A DNA stretch of 8,298 nt, taken from Bacteroidaceae bacterium (GTDB lineage Bacteria > Bacteroidota > Bacteroidia > Bacteroidales > Bacteroidaceae). The notes beneath the pieces are model-generated. The model ran no database searches. It saw only the letters and a list, made by a program, of their open reading frames with translations, and was not told the origin of the DNA. Position numbers and translations under genes: made by a program. The stretch is taken from positions 1-8,298 of the forward strand of contig JAFUNW010000242.1 in the NCBI GenBank assembly GCA_017472905.1. The letters are read 5' to 3'. This document shows positions 1-5,446 of the stretch, piece by piece. Positions within the stretch are counted from its first letter, which is position 1. The number at the start of each line of letters is the position of its first letter.

Positions 1-560
1 GCTATGACGGCGGCGTGCGTGCATTTGAGTTCACCAATCGGGGGGATTTTGCTCACGAAGTTTTTGCAGAAGTAGTCAAGTATGCAGCCAAAGAGTGTCC
101 GGAAATGGCTCTGGGTATAGGTTCAATCGTAGATCCGGGTACAGCAGCCCTTTATCTGCAATTGGGTGCAAACTTCGTAGTAGGTCCCTTGTTCAATCCC
201 GAAATAGCAAAAATCTGTAACCGCCGTTTGGTAGCTTATACTCCCGGTTGCGGAAGCGTATCTGAGGTAGGCGCGGCTCAAGAAGTAGGTTGCGATTTGT
301 GTAAAGTATTCCCCGGTGACGTACTCGGACCGAAGTTGGTGAAAGGTCTTATGGCTCCCATGCCTTGGTCTAAGTTGATGGTAACCGGTGGTGTAGAGCC
401 GACTGAAGAGAACCTCACCGCTTGGGTGAAAGCCGGCGTGTTCTGCGTAGGAATGGGCTCTAAGCTCTTCCCGAAAGACAAGGTGGAAGCCGAAGATTGG
501 GCCTATGTAACAGCCAAATGCCAAGAGGCTTTGGCCTATATTCAGGCAGCTCGTAAATAA
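1..560 (+). CDS. eda: KDPG/KHG aldolase, 5' end cut off by the window edge
   Basis: This is a class I aldolase that splits 2-keto-3-deoxy-6-phosphogluconate (and often 4-hydroxy-2-oxoglutarate) into pyruvate and an aldehyde. It acts in the cytosol in Entner-Doudoroff and hexuronate breakdown. The frame is open from base 3 and reads YDGGVRAFEFTNRGDFA at the start, so the true start lies upstream; about 30-40 residues are probably missing compared with the usual 210-225. The GTG at 15 is in frame but is an internal Val. FEFTNRG matches the family's conserved Glu-containing strand (E-x-T-x-R). The Schiff-base lysine is in CKVFPG (codon 303-305), and VTGGVEP is the phosphate-binding TGG turn near the end. 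The stop is TAA at 558-560. A strong terminator follows at once, so this is the last gene of its transcript. Family assignment is firm; exact substrate preference cannot be told. Confidence 0.95.
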   Translation, partial: YDGGVRAFEFTNRGDFAHEVFAEVVKYAAKECPEMALGIGSIVDPGTAALYLQLGANFVVGPLFNPEIAKICNRRLVAYTPGCGSVSEVGAAQEVGCDLCKVFPGDVLGPKLVKGLMAPMPWSKLMVTGGVEPTEENLTAWVKAGVFCVGMGSKLFPKDKVEAEDWAYVTAKCQEALAYIQAARK

Positions 561-568
561 AAGAGTGA

Positions 569-586
569 AACAGATAATAATCTGTT
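569..586 (+). other. Small hairpin between the eda stop and its terminator
   Basis: A perfect 7-bp inverted repeat, AACAGAT (569-575) and ATCTGTT (580-586), has a 4-nt loop. It starts 9 nt after the eda stop codon and sits just upstream of the main terminator hairpin. It has no T-tract of its own. It may stabilise the 3' end of the mRNA or be chance in an AT-rich stretch. Confidence 0.35.
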
Positions 587-595
587 ATTTCATAA

Positions 596-626
596 GGGGT
601 TAGAGTCTTTCTCTAATCCCTTTTTT
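596..626 (+). terminator. Rho-independent terminator of eda
   Basis: The stem is GGGGTTAGAG (596-605) paired with CTCTAATCCC (611-620): 10 bp with one G-U pair and a TCTTT loop. It is followed by six T at 621-626. It lies 36 nt beyond the eda stop and separates eda from nhaA. Confidence 0.9.
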
Positions 627-674
627 CGTGGGCTGTGATTTTATTTATTCCAAGAGGAAAATCAAAACCCCGTC

Positions 675-694
675 AGTTTGACATCATTCAAACT
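675..694. promoter_or_regulatory. Short dyad in the eda-nhaA gap, possible operator
   Basis: A perfect 7-bp inverted repeat, AGTTTGA (675-681) and TCAAACT (688-694), flanks a 6-nt centre. This is the size of a typical dimeric regulator site. It lies about 145 bp upstream of the nhaA start and more than 100 bp upstream of the -7-like element. That is far for a repressor but possible for an activator. No protein is known to bind it, and it could be chance. Confidence 0.2.
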
Positions 695-799
695 TACCAA
701 TGAAAAAGGATTCGTATCCCGCAGTTAAAACAAACCTCAATTTTACGGGACGAATTGAACTTTTTCCATTCTAATGCATCTATATTAATATATTTAGAT

Positions 800-807
800 T
801 ATTTTTG
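800..807 (+). promoter_or_regulatory. Bacteroidales-type -7 element for nhaA
   Basis: TATTTTTG fits the Bacteroides -7 consensus TAnnTTTG exactly. It lies 31 nt upstream of the nhaA start, which would give a short leader. No good -33 TTTG box is seen 19-21 nt further upstream (about 776-780), so this is only half a promoter. The surrounding bases are very AT-rich, which raises the chance of a random match. Confidence 0.3.
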
Positions 808-838
808 CGATTTCCTAATCTATTAATTATAAATTGGA

Positions 839-2281
839 ATGCTTATGAGAATTATTCCTATGTACACATGGGCTAAAGGGGTACGCAACATCACTTTAGG
901 GCAAAGAAAATTCATGAACCAACCTTGGGCTTCCGGTGCTTTGTTGTTGTTGTGTGTTTTTATAGCCATGCTGTTAGCCAACTTGCCGGCCACAAAAGAG
1001 ATATACCACCATCTGTTAGAAACCAGATTATCCATAAACATACAAACTCCGACTGATGCGACCGGCGGTCATCAGTTGAATTGGATTTTCCCAAAGGATA
1101 TGACAGTAGAGAAGTTTATCAACGACATTCTGATGGTCGTATTTTTCTTCACCGTTGGGTTGGAAATCAAGCGTGAGGTCCTCTTCGGCGAACTCTCTAC
1201 TATCAAAAAGGCCCTTTTACCCGTCATTGCAGCGGCCGGCGGTATGCTGGTTCCGGCTCTCATATACACCTTATTTAATATAGGGACGGCAGCTTCCGGA
1301 GGTTGGGGCATCCCCACAGCGACCGACATAGCGTTTGCCGTAGGCATCATGTCGTTTTTGGGCAATCGGGTGCCGGTGTCGCTAAAGATATTCCTTACAG
1401 CCTTGGCCATTGCCGATGATTTGGGTGCAATTCTGGTGGTGGCCATCTTTTATGGGGAGTCTGTCAACATAGCCTTTTTGAGTCTGGCCCTGTTGGTGCT
1501 TTCTGCTGTTTTTATCATGAACAAGCTAGGCGAAAAGCGAATAATGTTCTACCTGATTCCGGCCGCAATAGTCTGGTCGCTATTCTATTATTCCGGAATT
1601 CATGCCACGATGTCGGGGGTAGTGATGGCATTCATGATTCCGATGGATGCCCGTTATTCTCAAGCCTATTTCTTCCGTAGAAACAAGGAGTACATTCGGC
1701 GAATCAACGGTTACGAAGCGATAAATGCTGAGGGTAAAACAGAATTTCCCAACGCACATCAACGCCATTGCTTGCGCCGTATGAGTAAAATTTCATCCGG
1801 AAGTATCGGAATGAGCTATCGATTGGAGCATGCGCTGACTCCTTGGGTAAATTTCCTGATAATGCCCATCTTTGCACTGGCCAACGCCGGTGTGGAGATT
1901 CCGGACGTGAGTTATTTCAATTTCTTCCAATACAGTGCCGAACTGGGTTCTGTCGGCATGGGTATTTTCTTCGGACTGTTGTTGGGGAAACCTCTCGGCA
2001 TCACCTTGGCAAGCTTCATGGCTATCAAGTATAAAATCGGGGAGATGCCAACCCAATCCGATTGGGGCAAACTGTTTGCCGTAGCCTGCCTGGGCGGTAT
2101 TGGTTTCACCATGTCCATCTTCATCGACACCCTTTCGTTTGGCGAACAACCCGTTGAAATCACCGAACATCTGCGTGCTGTCGGGAAAATCGCCATTCTA
2201 GCAGCTTCGCTCTGTGCCGGTCTGTTGGGTTCTTTGCTCATTGCCTTGTTCAACCAAAAGGCAAAAAAACAGAGGGTCTGA
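839..2281 (+). CDS. nhaA: Na+/H+ antiporter NhaA with enlarged cytoplasmic loop
   Basis: This is an inner-membrane electrogenic antiporter that expels Na+ in exchange for protons, used for salt and alkaline-pH balance. From ATG 839 it has 480 residues, against 388 in E. coli NhaA. Family landmarks are intact: FFFTVGLEIKRE (about 102-113), ATDIAFA with D163 (E. coli D133), IADDLGA with D193-D194 (the ion-binding D163-D164 pair of E. coli), RLEH (328-331, the E. coli pH-sensor segment), LGKPLG with K384 (E. coli K300), and GGIGFTMSIFI near the C-terminus. About ten or more hydrophobic stretches are visible. Roughly 45 extra, mostly charged residues lie between about 271 and 327. The start is uncertain: ATGs at 839, 845, 860 and 914 are in frame, and similarity to E. 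coli NhaA only begins near residue 25. It is probably transcribed alone and converges on the men operon. Confidence 0.96.
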   Translation: MLMRIIPMYTWAKGVRNITLGQRKFMNQPWASGALLLLCVFIAMLLANLPATKEIYHHLLETRLSINIQTPTDATGGHQLNWIFPKDMTVEKFINDILMVVFFFTVGLEIKREVLFGELSTIKKALLPVIAAAGGMLVPALIYTLFNIGTAASGGWGIPTATDIAFAVGIMSFLGNRVPVSLKIFLTALAIADDLGAILVVAIFYGESVNIAFLSLALLVLSAVFIMNKLGEKRIMFYLIPAAIVWSLFYYSGIHATMSGVVMAFMIPMDARYSQAYFFRRNKEYIRRINGYEAINAEGKTEFPNAHQRHCLRRMSKISSGSIGMSYRLEHALTPWVNFLIMPIFALANAGVEIPDVSYFNFFQYSAELGSVGMGIFFGLLLGKPLGITLASFMAIKYKIGEMPTQSDWGKLFAVACLGGIGFTMSIFIDTLSFGEQPVEITEHLRAVGKIAILAASLCAGLLGSLLIALFNQKAKKQRV

Positions 2282-2284
2282 GCA

Positions 2285-2403
2285 GCTCACAAAAAAACGG
2301 CCGGTCGCTCACGAAAATCTGCTGCCCAACAGAAGTTCGTCCGCAGTGCAGCAGATTCTCGTCCGCCGTACAGCAAAAATTGTTCTGCAAGGCAGCAGAT
2401 TTT
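2285..2403. repeat. 22-bp-periodic tandem repeat with 13-bp inverted arms
   Basis: Between the nhaA stop and the terminator hairpin, a motif TCYGC-N4-CARCA occurs four times at exactly 22-bp spacing, with TCYGC starting at 2318, 2340, 2362 and 2384. The flanking bases are partly conserved; units 2329-2350 and 2351-2372 agree at 16 of 22 positions. A further GCTCAC pair at 2285 and 2307, also 22 bp apart, suggests a decayed unit at the left end. The outermost parts form a perfect 13-bp inverted repeat, AAAATCTGCTGCC (2314-2326) and GGCAGCAGATTTT (2391-2403). There are no unique spacers, so it is not a CRISPR array. No open frame of note and no transposase are present. Function is unknown; it would be transcribed as the nhaA 3' end. 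Confidence 0.75.
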
Positions 2404-2407
2404 AATG

Positions 2408-2439
2408 TAAAAGCCGCTCTTTTTCGATAGCGGCTTTTA
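2408..2439. terminator. Bidirectional terminator between nhaA and menE
   Basis: TAAAAGCCGCT (2408-2418) and AGCGGCTTTTA (2429-2439) form a perfect 11-bp stem with a 10-nt loop. On the plus strand it is followed by TTTTAGTTTGTTTT, a good U-rich tail for nhaA transcripts. On the minus strand the A/T half of the stem supplies TTTT after the GC core. The menE stop codon (2437-2439) lies inside the stem, so the men transcript ends directly on the gene. One hairpin therefore appears to serve both convergent units. Confidence 0.85.
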
Positions 2440-3486
2440 GTTTGTTTTCAGGGAATATTGTTCTGCCATTTTTCGGGCTGTGGCTCTGTCGGGCTTTCCC
2501 GTTTCGGTGTAAGGAAGAGCCGGAAGATAGAAGTAAGCTTTGGGGCAATGGTATTTTTCGAGTCGCTCTCGACAAGTTTTGTCCAATGTACAATTCAGTT
2601 CACGCCTTTCTTCTTCGGAAAATTGCTCAGCTTCCAGCAACATCACTGCGATTTCTCCGAATTTCGGGTCGGGAATCGAAGAGATAAAGAAGGAGCGGGA
2701 AATGTAAGGGCGGAGAATCTTTTCCACCTCCTCGATCTGTATCTTTATCCCGCCGCTGTTTATCACATTGTCTTTGCGTCCACAGATGCGAAACTCTCCT
2801 TTGTCGTTTACTTCAGCTACGTCATTTGTCACCAATTCGCCGTCACATACTTCCGGCGCCTCAATCACCAAAGTATTCTCACTGCTTAATCGGATTCGAA
2901 CGTCTTCCAACGGAGTGTACCATTCTGTTGCTTCGGGACCGTTCAGTCGGCGCATGGCAATGTGCGAAAGTGTCTCCGTCATGCCGTAGGTACTCCAGAC
3001 TTCATGAGGGAAATTGCGTAACGCTGCGGCCAAATCCACATCTATAGCCCCGCCTCCGATAATCAAATGTCGGATTTCCCGAAGTAATTCGGCCTCTTTC
3101 GGAACCTCCAGCGAACTACGTACCTGCATCGGTATCATTGCGGCAAACACAGGGGGCGCGTTCAGATTTTTCAACGGGTGATTGTCGGGAGCAACCGGCC
3201 AAAGGTCCAATGAACCGACCACAGAACGAACCGTCATCATCTTTCCGGCTATGTAGCGTAGCGGCAGGCAGAGCAGTGCCGAGTCTCCGGCTTTCAGTCC
3301 GAGGAAACGACAAGTCATTCGTGCACTGTTTTCCATTCGCTCTTTTTTGACCGACAGGGGTTTGGGAATACCTGTCGAACCGGAAGTATGTACCATCAGT
3401 TCTTCCACCTCTTTGTCGTTCCATTCGCGAAGGAAAACGGCCAGTTCCTCTTCGAATCGAAGTTGTGCGTCCGGCTCTTTGTTCAT
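2437..3486 (-). CDS. menE: o-Succinylbenzoate-CoA ligase MenE, short form
   Basis: This is an adenylate-forming (ANL superfamily) enzyme that uses ATP and CoA to convert o-succinylbenzoate to OSB-CoA in the cytosol. It has 349 residues from ATG 3484-3486. Visible motifs: the P-loop HTSGSTGIPK (33-42), YGMTET (167-172), the hinge region GRKDNVINSGGIKI (236-249), and the C-terminal catalytic Lys in TETGKPDR (K331). The P-loop starts about 30 residues in, whereas E. coli (451 aa) and B. subtilis (486 aa) enzymes have well over 100 residues before it; most of the N-terminal subdomain is absent. Codons in frame upstream of 3486 only read through menC out of frame, so a longer start is unlikely. 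The chosen ATG overlaps the menC stop as ATGA, which suggests translational coupling. It is the last gene of the operon and ends inside the terminator. Confidence 0.93.
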   Translation of the reverse strand: MNKEPDAQLRFEEELAVFLREWNDKEVEELMVHTSGSTGIPKPLSVKKERMENSARMTCRFLGLKAGDSALLCLPLRYIAGKMMTVRSVVGSLDLWPVAPDNHPLKNLNAPPVFAAMIPMQVRSSLEVPKEAELLREIRHLIIGGGAIDVDLAAALRNFPHEVWSTYGMTETLSHIAMRRLNGPEATEWYTPLEDVRIRLSSENTLVIEAPEVCDGELVTNDVAEVNDKGEFRICGRKDNVINSGGIKIQIEEVEKILRPYISRSFFISSIPDPKFGEIAVMLLEAEQFSEEERRELNCTLDKTCRERLEKYHCPKAYFYLPALPYTETGKPDRATARKMAEQYSLKTN

Positions 3487-4517
3487 ACCACCCTGTACCA
3501 CATTTGATCGCCCTCCAATTGCAACGGAACGTCCCAATTGTTTGTAAACAATTCGCCCGTCCCCAAGCCTTGCGGCATATAGAGTTGTTTTGTGGCACAC
3601 CATTGTGCGATGGCATTCAACCCGATATTCGATTCCAAAGCTGAAGTTGCCCACCATTCGACTCCACGTTCTTTTGCCAGGCGTATCCATTCATCGGCTC
3701 CGGCGAATCCGCCGTGCAACGAAGGCTTCAGAACGATGTATGCCGGTTGAATCTCTTCGAGCAATGCACATTTCTCTTCAGGGTTGTTCACGCCAATCAG
3801 TTCTTCGTCCAAGGCGATGGCGAAGGGAGCATTGTCGCACAATTCCCTCATTGCCTTCCATTGGCCGGCCCGAATGGGCTGTTCGATGGAATGCAATTTG
3901 AATTGCACAAGTTCCTCCATGCGTTCCAACGCTTCATCGGGATGAAACGCACCGTTGGCATCGACCCGCAATTCCAAATCCGGCGGACCGTAGCGGCGAA
4001 GGTAGCGCAAAAGCTCCAACTCTTCGTCCCAACCGATGGCGCCAATCTTCAGTTTGATGCATCGGAAACCCTGTTTCAATTTCTCATCGGCGCGCATACG
4101 CATTTCATCGAAGCTGCCCATCCAAATCAGTCCGTTAATCGGAATTCCCACCTCACCGCGACTGAAAGGGGTGTCGAAAAACTGATACGATCCGCTCCTG
4201 AAATGCCAAAGAGCCGTCTGCATTCCCATTATCATGGAGGGATAATCGCGCCAATCCTTCCACCAGATGGCAGTATCCGACATCCATCCGTTTCTTGCCT
4301 TCTGACACAACTCTGTCAGGCGGCTTTCGTAATCGGGGATGGCATCGCAACTCAAGTCGGGGAGAAAGGAACATTCTCCGAATCCTTCCCGAAAAGGAAA
4401 ATCGCGACTGGTAAGTCGCAGATAATAGACCTTTCGCTCGGTGTATACTCCGCGCGAAGTTCCTGCCGGCTGCTTGAAATGCAGCGTTTTAGGCATGATA
4501 TCAACGTGAAAGCTCAT
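3483..4517 (-). CDS. menC: o-Succinylbenzoate synthase MenC
   Basis: This enolase-superfamily enzyme dehydrates SHCHC to o-succinylbenzoate in menaquinone synthesis. It has 344 residues. The catalytic set is complete: the KxK motif in CIKLKIG (K155, K157; K157 should be the base), metal ligands D186 (RVDANGAF), E212 (IEQPI) and D237 (ALDEEL), and the second lysine K264 (VLKPSLHGG). The N-terminal capping domain covers roughly residues 1-125 and the barrel the rest. The start ATG (4515-4517) shares one base with the menB stop (TGATG on the minus strand). The stop TGA overlaps the menE start. Both junctions suggest coupled translation. Promiscuous N-acylamino-acid racemase activity exists in some relatives, but the position between menB and menE supports the OSB synthase role. 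Confidence 0.95.
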   Translation of the reverse strand: MSFHVDIMPKTLHFKQPAGTSRGVYTERKVYYLRLTSRDFPFREGFGECSFLPDLSCDAIPDYESRLTELCQKARNGWMSDTAIWWKDWRDYPSMIMGMQTALWHFRSGSYQFFDTPFSRGEVGIPINGLIWMGSFDEMRMRADEKLKQGFRCIKLKIGAIGWDEELELLRYLRRYGPPDLELRVDANGAFHPDEALERMEELVQFKLHSIEQPIRAGQWKAMRELCDNAPFAIALDEELIGVNNPEEKCALLEEIQPAYIVLKPSLHGGFAGADEWIRLAKERGVEWWATSALESNIGLNAIAQWCATKQLYMPQGLGTGELFTNNWDVPLQLEGDQMWYRVV

Positions 4518-5338
4518 CAGGGAAATTTGGGATATTTTTTAAAATCGGGTTTACGTTTCTCAAGGAATGCTTTGCCGCCTTCTTGTGCCTCATCCATCGT
4601 GTAGTAAAGCATGGTAGCGTCTCCGGCCAACTCTTGAATACCGGCCTGTCCGTCCAATTCGGCATTCAGTCCGGCTTTTATCATTCGCAGAGCCAGCGGA
4701 CTGTGCTCCATCATGCGTTCGCACCATTCCACCGTCTCGTCTTCCAACCTTTCCAAAGGAACCACCTTGTTCACCAACCCCATTTCCAAAGCTTCTTGGG
4801 CTGAATATTGCCGACAAAGGAACCAGATTTCACGCGCTTTTTTCTGTCCGACAACGCGAGCCAGGTACGAGGAGCCGAAACCGGCATCGAACGAACCGAC
4901 TCTCGGTCCGGTCTGACCGAAGATGGCATTTTCCGAAGCAATGGAAAGGTCGCACACCACGTGCAAAACATGTCCTCCGCCGATGGCATATCCGTTTACC
5001 ATAGCCACGACCGGTTTGGGCAGGGAGCGAATCTGCTTCTGCACGTCCAAAACATTCAGGCGGGGCACTCCGTCCGTTCCGACATACCCTCCACGCCCTT
5101 TCACGTGCATGTCTCCACCGCTACAAAAAGCCTTGTCGCCGGCTCCGGTAAGCACAACCACCGAAATGGCGGGGTCTTCGCGGCAAATCAACAAGGCATC
5201 GCTGATTTCGGCCGTAGTACGCGGCGTAAAAGCGTTTCGATAACGCGGCCGATTGATGGTTATACGAGCTATCCCGTTGTAGAAATCAAACAAAATCTCT
5301 TCGTATTCTCGGATTGTGGTCCATTCTCTTGTTTGCAT
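4517..5338 (-). CDS. menB: 1,4-Dihydroxy-2-naphthoyl-CoA synthase MenB, type I
   Basis: This crotonase-fold enzyme closes the second ring by a Dieckmann-like reaction, turning OSB-CoA into DHNA-CoA. It has 273 residues and matches E. coli MenB (285 aa) over nearly its full length. Oxyanion-hole segments are FCSGGD (71-76) and IGGGH (119-123). The catalytic Asp is D151 in VGSFDAGFG. GQTGP (141-145) has Gly at 144, the residue that in type I enzymes leaves room for a bound bicarbonate acting as base; type II enzymes carry Asp there. It is therefore predicted to depend on bicarbonate. ATG 5336-5338 is preceded by an A-rich leader without a Shine-Dalgarno. A 92-nt gap separates it from menD, the place where menH sits in E. 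coli. Confidence 0.97.
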   Translation of the reverse strand: MQTREWTTIREYEEILFDFYNGIARITINRPRYRNAFTPRTTAEISDALLICREDPAISVVVLTGAGDKAFCSGGDMHVKGRGGYVGTDGVPRLNVLDVQKQIRSLPKPVVAMVNGYAIGGGHVLHVVCDLSIASENAIFGQTGPRVGSFDAGFGSSYLARVVGQKKAREIWFLCRQYSAQEALEMGLVNKVVPLERLEDETVEWCERMMEHSPLALRMIKAGLNAELDGQAGIQELAGDATMLYYTMDEAQEGGKAFLEKRKPDFKKYPKFP

Positions 5339-5342
5339 ACTC

Positions 5343-5358
5343 TTCTTTTCTTATTTTA
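5343..5358 (-). promoter_or_regulatory. A-rich translation leader of menB
   Basis: The minus strand reads TAAAATAAGAAAAGAA, ending 4 nt before the menB ATG. Nearly the same string precedes menD (7209-7225). Bacteroidota generally start translation without a Shine-Dalgarno and favour A-rich leaders, so this may help ribosome binding. The role is inferred, not shown. Confidence 0.35.
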
Positions 5359-5421
5359 CCGGGCGTATATAAAATTTCCCGTTGTTCATATTCTGTTTTT
5401 GTTCATTCTCTTTTTTCTGAG

Positions 5422-5446
5422 GGAGGAAGATTATCTCTTTTCCTCC
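5422..5446 (-). other. Hairpin around the menD stop codon
   Basis: GGAGGAA (5422-5428) and TTCCTCC (5440-5446) form a 7-bp perfect inverted repeat. The 11-nt loop contains the menD stop codon (5431-5433). On the minus strand it is not followed by a T-run, so it should not terminate. It could be an mRNA processing or stability element between menD and menB. The rest of the 92-nt gap (5339-5421) shows no gene and no TAnnTTTG box. Confidence 0.3.

Noticed and set aside
15..17. GTG at 15 as the aldolase start
   Set aside because: The frame is open to the window edge and the residues before it (YDGG) match the family, so the gene begins upstream.
636..664. 7-bp inverted repeat TGATTTT/AAAATCA after the eda terminator
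   Set aside because: AT-rich arms with a 15-nt loop; easily chance, and no T-tract or regulatory context.
2307..2403. CRISPR-like array
   Set aside because: Units are contiguous 22-mers without unique spacers, and the repeats are imperfect; no cas gene is near.
3116..3616. 166-codon minus-strand frame overlapping menE and menC
   Set aside because: It is a shifted-frame shadow of menE, whose ANL motifs are in the other frame.
3487..3690. Upstream in-frame extension of menE (68 codons)
   Set aside because: This part is the end of menC read out of frame and does not resemble the N-terminal domain of MenE. The ATGA overlap start at 3486 is better.
3714..4604. 296-codon open frame on the plus strand
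   Set aside because: It lies wholly antisense to menC and the menB end, whose catalytic motifs are intact. The product has no recognisable domain and the frame arises from codon bias of the real genes.
5366..5404. 12-codon minus-strand ORF (MNNGKFYIRPVK) in the menD-menB gap
   Set aside because: Too short and without support; it sits in leader sequence and is not recognisable.
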